Notes under the pieces: generated by a model | Told to the model about the DNA's origin: nothing | Databases searched by the model: none | The model's input: only the letters and a program-made list of their open reading frames with translations | Assembly: GCA_947461995.1 (NCBI GenBank) | Contig: CANHNH010000002.1 | Location: 1 to 46,620 of the forward strand | Reading direction: 5' to 3' | Length of the DNA: 46,620 bases | DNA from: Candidatus Nanopelagicaceae bacterium | Lineage (GTDB): Bacteria > Actinomycetota > Actinomycetes > Nanopelagicales > Nanopelagicaceae | Program-made: the position numbers and the translations under genes | Shown here: piece by piece, positions 8,482-16,600 of the stretch | Layout of the letters: every line of letters starts with the position of its first letter | Position numbering within the stretch: the first letter of the stretch is position 1

Positions 8482-9095
8482 ACATTGGCGAAATCACAGC
8501 AGTCACATTCGCGCTTCAAGCATTTGTAACGCTATTTGTCATCATGGACCCACCAGGTGCAACGCCAATATTTCTTGGATTAGTTGCAGATAAGTCACCA
8601 GCCACCCGTCGCAAACTTGCATGGCAAGCCGCAGCTGTTTCATTAGTTGTCATTACTTCATTTGCACTCTTTGGTCGTCTCGTACTTTCGTATTTAAATA
8701 TTTCTCTTGAATCACTTCAAGCCGCCGGCGGACTCTTGTTGCTCATAGTTTCACTTGAGTTATTGATGGGCGGTCGTCCTGGATCAGAAAATCGCAAATC
8801 AAATAACATCGCACTTGTACCGCTGGGCACTCCTTTACTAGCTGGCCCTGGGGCGATTGTCGCAACAATGATTTATGTACAAAAAATAAATAATGTCGGA
8901 CAAGGCATCGGATTGGCAATTGCAGTGATTGCAGTTCATCTAGCTATTGCACTTACTTTGATGGCATCGACAACTATTCTTAAAGTTATTAAAGATACTG
9001 GCGTAAATCTTGTTGCCAGCATTGCCGGACTCTTACTTGCTGCAATTGCAATTCAGATGATTGCAGATGCGATTAAGGCCTTTACTGCTTCATGA
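8478..9095 (+). CDS. MarC family integral membrane protein
   Basis: A 205-residue protein with about six membrane helices and the family features FVIMDPPGATPIFLGL and GPLGTPLLAGPG-like VPLGTPLLAGPGAI. The function is uncertain; the original link to multiple antibiotic resistance was withdrawn for E. coli MarC. Both ends overlap neighbours by ATGA, so translation is probably coupled within the EamA-to-ParA operon. Confidence 0.88.
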   Translation: MNIGEITAVTFALQAFVTLFVIMDPPGATPIFLGLVADKSPATRRKLAWQAAAVSLVVITSFALFGRLVLSYLNISLESLQAAGGLLLLIVSLELLMGGRPGSENRKSNNIALVPLGTPLLAGPGAIVATMIYVQKINNVGQGIGLAIAVIAVHLAIALTLMASTTILKVIKDTGVNLVASIAGLLLAAIAIQMIADAIKAFTAS

Positions 9096-9880
9096 GCTCT
9101 GAACTAGGTCTATATTCACCAGAGAGCATTGTCTGGCAGGTACATAGCGATCCATCGATGGTAGTTGGTGGAATTAGAGCACTTTTACAACAAGCATTAC
9201 ATCCTGATGCCATGGATGGTGTCGCAAAGAATTCAAATTTTCGCGAAGATACTTGGGGTAGGTTGCAGCGAACTGGGGACTATGTTGCGACTTTAAGTTT
9301 TGCTCCGCGAATGCAAGCAGAGGCACTTTCGGCAAGGGTTCGATCTGTTCATACGCGTTTAGGTTTAGATGGACCACACCTTCTTTTGTGGGTGCATATG
9401 TCACTTGTTGACTCTTTCTTAGAAACCGCAGTGCGCTCCGGAATGCATTTGTCGACGCAGGATCAAGATCAATATGTAAAAGAGATGGTGGATTTTGCGC
9501 AGCAAGTGGGAATAAATCCTGATGATGTTCCCACAAACATGAATGAACTAAAAGCTTATTTTGAAAACATTGCACCCGAGCTTTATGCAAGTGATGATGC
9601 CAAGCGCACAGCGCTCTTTCTTGCAATTCCACCAATGCCAACGGTTATTCGTTTTGCAACTCCTGCCGCTCCGGCTTGGGCAACATTGAGTGCATTAGCC
9701 ACAGCAGCACTTCCAACTTGGGCTCGAAAACTTTATGAAATACCTACTTTGCCAGGCCATGATGCTGTGACAAATGTTGCTCTGGTTGCAACTCGTTCGA
9801 CCTTAAAACTAATCCCTGAGAATATCTTTCAACCACCGCTTCTTAAAGAAGCACGTGTTAGGTGGGGAATCGCATCATGA
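9092..9880 (+). CDS. DUF2236 (MpaB/latex-clearing type) oxygenase-like protein
   Basis: A 262-residue all-helical protein resembling the DUF2236 family, whose characterised members (latex-clearing protein, MpaB) bind haem or act as oxygenases/oxidases. Recognisable segments are VVGGIRALLQQALHP at about residues 24-38 and WGRLQRTGDY, as well as HTRLGLDGPHLLLWVHMSLV with candidate haem-ligand histidines. Many actinobacterial paralogues are uncharacterised, so the reaction is unknown. It starts at an ATGA overlap with marC and ends at an ATGA overlap with the ParA-like gene. Confidence 0.8.
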   Translation: MSSELGLYSPESIVWQVHSDPSMVVGGIRALLQQALHPDAMDGVAKNSNFREDTWGRLQRTGDYVATLSFAPRMQAEALSARVRSVHTRLGLDGPHLLLWVHMSLVDSFLETAVRSGMHLSTQDQDQYVKEMVDFAQQVGINPDDVPTNMNELKAYFENIAPELYASDDAKRTALFLAIPPMPTVIRFATPAAPAWATLSALATAALPTWARKLYEIPTLPGHDAVTNVALVATRSTLKLIPENIFQPPLLKEARVRWGIAS

Positions 9881-10563
9881 CATCAGTTATTGCGATAACA
9901 AATATCGCTGGTGGAACTTTTAAAACTACAACTGCTCATGCTCTAGCAGTGGCAAGTGTTGAGTATGGAAAAAAGGTCTTATTAATTGATTTAGATCCTA
10001 GAGCGGATTTAACATTTACATTGGGATTTGAAAAATCAAGAGAGACAATAAGTGAAATACTTAATGGTTCAACTCTTGCAGAGGCAAATGACATCACAAC
10101 TCAGGAGAGGTTTGATTTCATTGGGGCAGATTCTCGTCTTTCTATGCTCAATGATGTCAAAGCGTTGAAGAGCGCTTTAGAACTCCTGCCAAGAAAATAT
10201 GACCTAGTAATCATTGATACTCCCTCTCAGATTGATTCGAAATTAGCCATGGCCCTACATGCCGCAGATGCAATCCTGGTTCCAGCGAATAGTTCAGCAC
10301 ACGCAATTCGTGGAGCAGTAAGCACGCTAAGAATTTCATCAGATGCGAAGAAATTCGTACTTCCGGTTGATCAATTTAATACAGAGCATGCCAATCTTTT
10401 CGAAACTCACATTATTCTGGACGCACAGATTCCATTAACCACAGACATTGATATTGCAGTAAGCCAGAAACGAAGCGTGCTTTCAACGGATAAGAATTCA
10501 GATTGTGCTTCAGCGTACAGAGAAGCGGCGTATAGCGTTCTAGAACAACTTAATCAGATTTGA
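9877..10563 (+). CDS. Divergent ParA/MinD-family ATPase with altered Walker A
   Basis: A 228-residue ParA-like protein from the ATG at 9877, which overlaps the DUF2236 stop (ATGA); the track start at 9862 is a GTG further upstream. The fold is clear: VLLIDLDPRADLT after the P-loop, YDLVIIDTPSQID as Walker B/switch II, AADAILVPAN and a C-terminal helix. The P-loop reads AGGTFKTTT where the family has KGG(V/T)GKTT: the signature lysine is Ala and the Gly before the catalytic Lys is Phe, while the catalytic Lys and Thr remain. No ParB gene or parS-like site is nearby, so a chromosome-partition role is not supported. The 3' end overlaps the convergent helicase gene by 14 bases. Confidence 0.8.
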   Translation: MTSVIAITNIAGGTFKTTTAHALAVASVEYGKKVLLIDLDPRADLTFTLGFEKSRETISEILNGSTLAEANDITTQERFDFIGADSRLSMLNDVKALKSALELLPRKYDLVIIDTPSQIDSKLAMALHAADAILVPANSSAHAIRGAVSTLRISSDAKKFVLPVDQFNTEHANLFETHIILDAQIPLTTDIDIAVSQKRSVLSTDKNSDCASAYREAAYSVLEQLNQI

Positions 10564-11863
10564 ACTTCTTCGTGCGAGTTCTTTCGCGCTTTTCACGGGT
10601 TTGTTCAACTTTTGGAGCTTCTTGTGGTTTCACAGCAGGCTTTGCTTTAACCATGCGGCCAGTTGAGCCAGCAGGAATTTTCATTACTTCGTAGAGATGT
10701 TCTGAAGACGAATAAGTTTCTTCAGGCTCTGGTAAACCAAGTTTGAGCGCAGTGTCAATCATCTTCCAGCGAGCCATTTCATCCCAATCAACGAATGTGA
10801 CTGCGATTCCATGCGCTCCGGCTCGAGCAGTACGACCGATTCGATGCACGTAAGTCTTTTCATCTTCAGGGCACTGGTAATTGATTACGTGGGTTATGCC
10901 ATCAATATCGATTCCGCGAGCCGCAACATCAGTTGCAACTAGTACATCAGTTTTGCCAGCTTTGAAATCGTTGAGAGCTTTTTCGCGAGCGTTTTGCGCA
11001 AGATCTCCGTGAATAGTTGCTGATCTAAATCCACGTTCTAATAAATCATCAGCAGTTTTTTGGCACGTTCTCTTGGTTCGGCAAAAGACGATTGTTGGTC
11101 CACGACCTTCGGCTTGCAGAATTCTTGCAAGCATTTCAATTTTATCCATGGCGTGCGCGCGGTATACGTGCTGTTCAATTTTTGAAACAACGGCGCCTTC
11201 ATCTTCATTATCTTGAGTGCGAATATGAATTGGTTGATTCATAAATCGACGCGCAAGGCTAAGAATGTCGCCAGGCATTGTGGCTGAAAAAAGCATTGTT
11301 TGAGAACGTTTAGGCGTACTAGTAAAAATCTTTTCAACATCAGGTAAAAAACCAAGGTCAAGCATCTCATCTGCTTCATCTAAGACTAGACGTGATACTT
11401 CTTTTAGCTTTAGTTGGCCTTGACGATAAAGATCCAAAAGTCGACCAGGCGTGCCAACAACAATTTCAATTCCTGCATTGAGAGCTTCGATTTGTGGTTC
11501 AAATGCCCGCCCACCGTAAACGGCTAAAGTTCTAATTCCACGATTATTTGCTAACTCATCAATATCTTTTGCTACTTGTATACATAACTCACGTGTTGGT
11601 ACAACGACTAAAACTTGTGGAGCACCCTGGAATTCAAGTTCTTTCCACTCGGCATCCTTTGGAGCAATCACACGTTCAATCAGAGGAATTCCAAATGCCA
11701 AAGTTTTTCCCGTACCCGTCTTGGCTTGGCCAATAACATCTCCGTCAGCTAGTGCAATAGGTAAAACCATCTCTTGAATTGGAAATGGAGAATCAAAACC
11801 GTGCTCTTTAAGAGCGGCCTTTGTTTCTTGGCGAAGTGGAAGGTCTTCGAAAGTCAGTGACAC
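10550..11863 (-). CDS. DEAD-box ATP-dependent RNA helicase
   Basis: A 437-residue RhlE/DeaD-like helicase that remodels RNA duplexes. In order it carries the Q motif (FPIQE), Walker A AKTGTGKT, PTREL, the DEAD box in VLDEADEMLD, SAT, the FCRTKR and ATDVAARGIDID motifs and HRIGRTAR. The C-terminal 60 residues are Pro/Lys/Arg-rich (KREKRERTRTKKFK), suiting RNA binding. It starts at a GTG directly after the DUF3107 stop with no gap, so it is co-transcribed. Mycobacteria have the same helicase-DUF3107-TetR-MoeZ neighbourhood (Rv3211 to Rv3206c). Confidence 0.93.
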   Translation of the reverse strand: MSLTFEDLPLRQETKAALKEHGFDSPFPIQEMVLPIALADGDVIGQAKTGTGKTLAFGIPLIERVIAPKDAEWKELEFQGAPQVLVVVPTRELCIQVAKDIDELANNRGIRTLAVYGGRAFEPQIEALNAGIEIVVGTPGRLLDLYRQGQLKLKEVSRLVLDEADEMLDLGFLPDVEKIFTSTPKRSQTMLFSATMPGDILSLARRFMNQPIHIRTQDNEDEGAVVSKIEQHVYRAHAMDKIEMLARILQAEGRGPTIVFCRTKRTCQKTADDLLERGFRSATIHGDLAQNAREKALNDFKAGKTDVLVATDVAARGIDIDGITHVINYQCPEDEKTYVHRIGRTARAGAHGIAVTFVDWDEMARWKMIDTALKLGLPEPEETYSSSEHLYEVMKIPAGSTGRMVKAKPAVKPQEAPKVEQTREKRERTRTKKFKSD

Positions 11864-12121
11864 TTATTGGGCGCCGAAACCGACGCGACGATCGGTTTGT
11901 TCGCCAATTTCTACATAACCAATTTTGTCTGCAGGAACCATTACAACCCGGCCGCGAATATCTTGAAGAGTTAAGGCATCACCAGATTTAAGTGCCGAGT
12001 TGACTGCACTTTGTATATCGGCAGCTGCAAGCTCGCTCTCGAAATTTAGATCTGAAGTGACGTTAGTTATTGAGATTCGAACCTGAACTTTTTTAGCGCT
12101 ATCGCTTTTCTTTGTACTCAT
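11864..12121 (-). CDS. DUF3107 family protein
   Basis: An 85-residue protein of unknown function matching actinobacterial DUF3107 (TB9.4-like). The core is VRISITNVTSDLNFESE...DIRGRVVMVPADKIGYVEIG with the typical C-terminal RRVGFG. The N-terminal dozen residues (Lys/Ser-rich) are an extension over the usual family start. On the minus strand TAGTAT lies 8 nt before the ATG, a possible leaderless or very short-leader promoter. It is adjacent to the helicase gene. Confidence 0.85.
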   Translation of the reverse strand: MSTKKSDSAKKVQVRISITNVTSDLNFESELAAADIQSAVNSALKSGDALTLQDIRGRVVMVPADKIGYVEIGEQTDRRVGFGAQ

Positions 12122-12164
12122 AGTTGCTAATACTACCGATTAATCACCATGCGAGTTTGCCAAG

Positions 12165-12782
12165 TTATTTGCTGGGAAAGCCCGAAATTCCGCGCCACAT
12201 GAGATTTTCAACTAGGTCTACGGCTTGTTGGCGGGTTAATTTGCTATCTCTTTCAAGCCAATGTCGGGCAGTTACTTGTGCGCAACCAATCATTCCGACA
12301 CCGAGCATCATTGCAACTTCACGAGGAAGACCAGTGTCAAGGGAAATAATTGCGCTAACTGCTGCTGCGCAGTCATATGTCATGCGATTGAGTCTTTCAG
12401 CAACTGAAGGTTCGACACTCATATCGCTTTCAAACAATAAACGAAATGCTTCTCCTTCGCTTTCAATAAACCCAAAGTAGGCATCGACCGTTGCACGAAC
12501 GCGGTTTGCATTATCGGGAGTTGATGCGATTGCTTTTTGGATTTCATATACAAGTGAATCTATATGTAAATCTAAAACGGCTAAGTACAACTCTAATTTT
12601 GATGGAAAGTGCTGATATAAAACTGGCTTACTGACGCCAGCACGATCTGCAATTTCATCCATCGCTGCAGAGTGGTATCCGGCAGCAGTGAAAACTTCGA
12701 GGGCCGCAGATAATAAAAGTGCTCGGCGTTCATCACGTGGCAATCGAGCTTTGTTATCTCGAATATTGGCTGAGGTACTCAT
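12165..12782 (-). CDS. TetR-family transcriptional regulator
   Basis: A one-component repressor-type regulator, about 205 residues, with an N-terminal helix-turn-helix (AAMDEIADRAGVSKPVLYQHFPSK, about residues 37-60) and a helical ligand domain. I use the ATG at 12782 rather than the TTG at 12803. TACGAT lies 8 nt before this ATG (5 nt before the alternative GTG at 12785), consistent with a leaderless or near-leaderless transcript. It is divergent from moeZ with 93 bases between them. The position matches mycobacterial Rv3208; its ligand is unknown. Confidence 0.88.
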   Translation of the reverse strand: MSTSANIRDNKARLPRDERRALLLSAALEVFTAAGYHSAAMDEIADRAGVSKPVLYQHFPSKLELYLAVLDLHIDSLVYEIQKAIASTPDNANRVRATVDAYFGFIESEGEAFRLLFESDMSVEPSVAERLNRMTYDCAAAVSAIISLDTGLPREVAMMLGVGMIGCAQVTARHWLERDSKLTRQQAVDLVENLMWRGISGFPSK

Positions 12783-12875
12783 CACGGCTAATCGTAGAGG
12801 CAAATGCCTTCAAATTGGCAGCGCTTCGATGAGTACGGCAGAATAAGAACATACTCACTCACACTCAGGACGGTT

Positions 12876-14057
12876 ATGAATATCCCACCATTAGTTGAAA
12901 AAGGCCCCGCCCTCACAGTTGATGAAGTGCGTCGATACAGCCGTCATCTAATTATTCCTGATGTTGCAATGGCGGGCCAGCAACGATTAATGAACGCAAA
13001 AGTTCTCTGCGTTGGTGCTGGCGGACTCGGTTCACCAGCTCTTATGTATCTTGCTGCTGCAGGCGTGGGGACTCTTGGCATTGTTGAATTCGATACTGTC
13101 GATGAATCAAATTTACAGCGACAAATTATCCATGGACAAAGCGATATTGGTAAGAGCAAAGCAATCTCTGCGAAAGAAAAAATTGCTGAAATCAACCCAA
13201 ATGTAAATGTCGTTGTTCACGAAGTTCGACTAGATACTGACAACGTCATGGATATTTTTTCACAGTACGACTTAATTGTTGACGGAACAGATAATTTTGC
13301 TACTCGTTATTTGGTAAATGATGCGTGCGTATTATTAAAAAAACCATACGTTTGGGGTTCTATTTATCGCTTTGATGGTCAAGCAAGTGTTTTCTGGGCG
13401 GAATACGGTCCTTGTTACCGTTGTCTATATCCAGAACCACCGCCACCAGGAATGGTTCCAAGTTGCGCCGAAGGTGGCGTACTAGGTGTTCTATGTGCCT
13501 CAATCGGATCTATTCAAACCACGGAGGCCATTAAATTAATTGCTGGTATCGGCGAACCATTAATTGGCCAACTTATGATTTATGACGCTCTTGAAATGTC
13601 ATACCGCAAAATTAAGGTACGTAAAGATCCAAAGTGTCCGCTGTGCAGCGATAAACCAACACAAACCGAATTGTTGCCAGACTACGAAGCATTTTGTGGA
13701 GTTCTCTCAGATGCTGCTGAAGTTGCGGTAAAAGACTCAACAATTTCTGTTACTGAACTCAAATCAAAAATAGATAAAAAAGAGAACTTCTTGCTAATTG
13801 ATGTCCGCGAACCGAGCGAGTTTGAAATTGTACGAATTCCTGGTTCAGTTTTAATTCCAAAACAAGGATTTCTAGATGGAAGTGCTTTGTCAGAACTGCC
13901 ACAAGATAAACCAATTATTTTGCACTGTAAATCTGGTGTTCGTTCTGCAGAGTGTTTAGCGATACTTAAGAGCGCAGGCTTTGCCGATGCAACTCACGTA
14001 AGCGGTGGCGTTGTCGCTTGGGCGAAACAAATCGACACTTCTTTGCCGGTGTACTAA
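12876..14057 (+). CDS. moeZ: MoeZ-type adenylyltransferase/sulfurtransferase
   Basis: A 393-residue E1-like protein that adenylates the C-terminus of a ubiquitin-like sulfur carrier and then donates sulfur from its rhodanese domain (roles in molybdopterin, thiamine or cysteine/mycothiol-linked sulfur transfer in actinobacteria). The ThiF domain (about 20-270) has the nucleotide-binding GAGGLGSPAL, the R-rich loop NLQRQ and two zinc CxxC pairs (CYRCLY and CPLCSD). The rhodanese domain (about 295-390) has the active-site loop CKSGVRS. The start at 12876 has AGGA upstream and gives the usual MoeZ length; the track start at 12804 adds 24 non-family residues. Confidence 0.92.
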   Translation: MNIPPLVEKGPALTVDEVRRYSRHLIIPDVAMAGQQRLMNAKVLCVGAGGLGSPALMYLAAAGVGTLGIVEFDTVDESNLQRQIIHGQSDIGKSKAISAKEKIAEINPNVNVVVHEVRLDTDNVMDIFSQYDLIVDGTDNFATRYLVNDACVLLKKPYVWGSIYRFDGQASVFWAEYGPCYRCLYPEPPPPGMVPSCAEGGVLGVLCASIGSIQTTEAIKLIAGIGEPLIGQLMIYDALEMSYRKIKVRKDPKCPLCSDKPTQTELLPDYEAFCGVLSDAAEVAVKDSTISVTELKSKIDKKENFLLIDVREPSEFEIVRIPGSVLIPKQGFLDGSALSELPQDKPIILHCKSGVRSAECLAILKSAGFADATHVSGGVVAWAKQIDTSLPVY

Positions 14058-14927
14058 GTGTTGGATAGTTACAAGGGCTTTCGCCTACTTCTGGTTCATG
14101 CTCACCCCGATGATGAAACCATTAACAACGGTGCGACTATGGCTATGTATGCCGATCTTGGGGCAGATGTCACACTCGTAACCTGTACTCGTGGTGAAGA
14201 AGGCGAAGTGTTAGTTTCAGATTTACTTCATCTTGCAAGCACCCATACAGACGCTCTCGGTGGACACCGCGAAATCGAACTTAAAGATGCAATGGATGCA
14301 CTTGGTATAAAAGATTTTAGATTTTTAGGTGATGGCTCAACCAAGTTTCGAGATAGCGGAATGATGGGAACCGAACCAAATAATCGTCCAGATGTTTTTT
14401 GGCAAGCAGACTTAGATACAGCCGCCGCTCACCTCGTTGATGTTATTGAGGAAGTTAAGCCTCATGTACTCATAACTTACGATGAAATTGGGGGATACGG
14501 CCACCCAGATCACATTCAAGCTCATCGCGTTGCCATGAAAGCCAGTGAGTTGGCTCAATGGAAAATTTCAAAGATTTATTGGAACGCAATGCCGAAATCT
14601 GTTTTAGCAGAAGGCATAGAAAAGATGAAAGAGATTGGCTCAGACTTCTTTGGAGCCGATAGCGTCGATGATTTGCCGTTTGCTAAAGATGATTCACTTG
14701 TAACTGCAATGATTGATGGAACAAATTATGTAGATTTAAAGATGAAGGCCATGGCTGCCCACGCAACTCAAATCGAATTAGATGGACCATTTTTTGCACT
14801 TTCAAATAACCTGGGTCAGCAAGTGTGGGGTCACGAGTATTACTCACTGGTTCATGGCGAAAAATCAGAACCATTAGATGTTCAGGGTCGTGAAACAGAT
14901 CTCTTTGCTGGAATTACTCTGAAATGA
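14058..14927 (+). CDS. mshB: MshB-type deacetylase of mycothiol synthesis (PIG-L/LmbE family)
   Basis: Probable zinc deacetylase removing the acetyl group from GlcNAc-inositol to give GlcN-inositol, the second step of mycothiol biosynthesis. The metal motif AHPDDE is at residues 14-19, with TRGEEGEV after it and GGYGHPDHIQAHR at about 155-167. These match MshB rather than the mycothiol S-conjugate amidase only by overall resemblance, so Mca remains a possible alternative. The GTG start follows the moeZ stop with no gap. The small membrane-protein gene downstream overlaps by ATGA, as with mycobacterial mshB-Rv1171. Confidence 0.85.
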   Translation: MLDSYKGFRLLLVHAHPDDETINNGATMAMYADLGADVTLVTCTRGEEGEVLVSDLLHLASTHTDALGGHREIELKDAMDALGIKDFRFLGDGSTKFRDSGMMGTEPNNRPDVFWQADLDTAAAHLVDVIEEVKPHVLITYDEIGGYGHPDHIQAHRVAMKASELAQWKISKIYWNAMPKSVLAEGIEKMKEIGSDFFGADSVDDLPFAKDDSLVTAMIDGTNYVDLKMKAMAAHATQIELDGPFFALSNNLGQQVWGHEYYSLVHGEKSEPLDVQGRETDLFAGITLK

Positions 14928-15235
14928 AACTTGTTTACTCAGCAGCCCTTGGAATTTTGACAGGAATCGCGGCGGCTTTATTGCATATCTTTTATCCACC
15001 GTTTGGATTGATTTTGGCGCTGGTAGGGACTGCTGCAACTATTTGGGCTATCGGCAGACACTTCGGCGCAAGAAAATATAAATTGATTGCTTCAATTACT
15101 TGGGGGTTAATTCTGTGGCGCGCATCGACATTTGGCGTTGGTAACGAACTCCTTGTGCAAGGAAATTCCCAGGGTAGTGCACTTGTATTTCTAGGCGTTG
15201 TAGCGCTTTTTATTGTTACAGCAATGCCTGCATAA
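14924..15235 (+). CDS. Small integral membrane protein downstream of mshB
   Basis: A 103-residue protein with about four hydrophobic segments (starting at SAALGILTGIAAALLHIFY, then LILALVGTAATIWAIG, a middle helix and VFLGVVALFIVTAMPA at the C-terminus). I do not recognise a named domain. A similar small membrane protein follows mshB in other actinobacteria. Translation is coupled to mshB through ATGA. Its stop abuts the stop of the convergent cysS gene with no bases between. Confidence 0.75.
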   Translation: MKLVYSAALGILTGIAAALLHIFYPPFGLILALVGTAATIWAIGRHFGARKYKLIASITWGLILWRASTFGVGNELLVQGNSQGSALVFLGVVALFIVTAMPA

Positions 15236-16600
15236 TTATCGCCAACTCCAACTTTGTCCTGCAGCAGAATCTGAAATCTCTAATCCAGCGCTTTCAAGTC
15301 GGATACGTAACTCATCACTCAAAGCCCAATTCTTAGCAGCTCGAGCGTTTTCTCGTTCTGCTAAAAGTAAATTCAACTCCTCGGAAAGAGCCTTAACTTT
15401 TTCGGGGCGTGAAAGATGCAGCCCGAGTACCTGATCAGCAAATAGAAATGCATTACTTTTTTCTGCATCAGTTAAATTGCTGTCTTTTTCAACTGAGCGT
15501 AGGTAAGTGATAACTCGAGGGGTTTCTAAATCATTTTCAAGAAATGCAAGAATTGTGGAATCTATCTTTATCGAATTAGAAAGACCCCAGCCAGCAATTT
15601 TGCTTCGCCAACGTTTGATTGTGTCATGGGCAGATGCAATAGATTGCCATGAGAGATCCATCTGAGATCTATACCGATTTTCAAGAAAACATAAACGTAA
15701 AGCAAGAGGATCAAAACCCTTGGCAATAACATCATTGAGCAGAACTACATTGCCCGCACTCTTTGACATTTTTCTACCCTCAAATAAAAGATGTTCACCA
15801 TGAACCCATAAATCCACACTTTCAGTGCCAGTAATCGAATTAGATTGAGCACGTTCGTTTTCATGATGCGGAAAACGTAAATCAATTCCGCCAACGTGAA
15901 CGTTGACGTGAGAATCTAAGAATTTGAGGGACATTGCAGAACATTCAATATGCCAGCCGGGAAAACCAGGACCCCATGGTGAATCCCAAATCATCTCTTT
16001 TCTATTTCCAGCAGTCTTCCATAGAGCCCAATCGGCGTGGAATTTTTTAGCCCCATCCTCAACAAACTCGTATTTATGGCCAGGTTTAAGTGAATCTAAT
16101 CGATTGCCACTTATCTGTCCGTAACCCTCAAATGATTGAGCATCAAAATAAACACATTGATCTTCAGCAACGTATGCGGCACCTTTGTTGATAAGAGCCG
16201 AAATCATTTCATGCATTAGTTCAATTGATTCACTCGCTCGTGGATATTTTTGGGCAGGAATTATGTTCAGGTTTGATAAGTCGTGGTGGAAGCGTTCCTC
16301 ATACTTACGGGCAATTTCAAAAGGATCTATTTTCTCTTTCTCGGATTGTTCAAGCATTTTGTCTTCTTGAAAATCATCTGACATGTGACCAACATCTGTA
16401 ATGTTTTGAACCATGTCCACGTTGAGTCCGGAGAGGCGAATTGTCCGAGCAATCAAGTCACTTAAGAGAAAGGTTCGAAGATTGCCAACATGGGCATCGC
16501 GATAGACCGTTGGACCGCAGCAATACATACTGACGACTCCATTGCCGGAAGAAATCTCCTTTGGCGCACGTGAGAAAGTGTCATAGATAGATAGAACCAT
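15236..16600 (-). CDS. cysS: Cysteinyl-tRNA synthetase
   Basis: A class I aminoacyl-tRNA synthetase that charges tRNA-Cys in the cytosol. The Rossmann domain carries CCGPTVYRDAHVGNLRT, where HVGN takes the place of the HIGH motif; zinc ligands appear as the early Cys, GWHIECSAMS and HHENE; KMSKS is in the segment GRKMSKSAGN. The C-terminal region is a normal DALR/anticodon part, 454 residues in total. These features fit CysRS and not the shorter MshC ligase. The ATG at 16600 shares its A with the TGA stop of the upstream GNAT gene (TGATG), so the two are coupled; the track TTG at 16609 is less likely. Confidence 0.92.
   Translation of the reverse strand: MVLSIYDTFSRAPKEISSGNGVVSMYCCGPTVYRDAHVGNLRTFLLSDLIARTIRLSGLNVDMVQNITDVGHMSDDFQEDKMLEQSEKEKIDPFEIARKYEERFHHDLSNLNIIPAQKYPRASESIELMHEMISALINKGAAYVAEDQCVYFDAQSFEGYGQISGNRLDSLKPGHKYEFVEDGAKKFHADWALWKTAGNRKEMIWDSPWGPGFPGWHIECSAMSLKFLDSHVNVHVGGIDLRFPHHENERAQSNSITGTESVDLWVHGEHLLFEGRKMSKSAGNVVLLNDVIAKGFDPLALRLCFLENRYRSQMDLSWQSIASAHDTIKRWRSKIAGWGLSNSIKIDSTILAFLENDLETPRVITYLRSVEKDSNLTDAEKSNAFLFADQVLGLHLSRPEKVKALSEELNLLLAERENARAAKNWALSDELRIRLESAGLEISDSAAGQSWSWR

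Noticed and set aside
9174-9641. 155-codon minus-strand ORF inside the DUF2236 gene
   Set aside because: Shadow frame of a gene with clear family sequence; composition rich in His, Gln and Leu and no recognisable motif.
9862-10563. parAB partition locus or origin region
   Set aside because: No ParB, no parS-like palindrome, no dnaA/dnaN/rnpA genes or DnaA-box cluster nearby.
15236-16600. MshC (cysteine:GlcN-inositol ligase) as the identity of the CysRS-like gene, suggested by nearby mshB
   Set aside because: Length of 454 and an intact C-terminal tRNA-binding region fit CysRS; MshC is shorter and has a different N-terminal motif.
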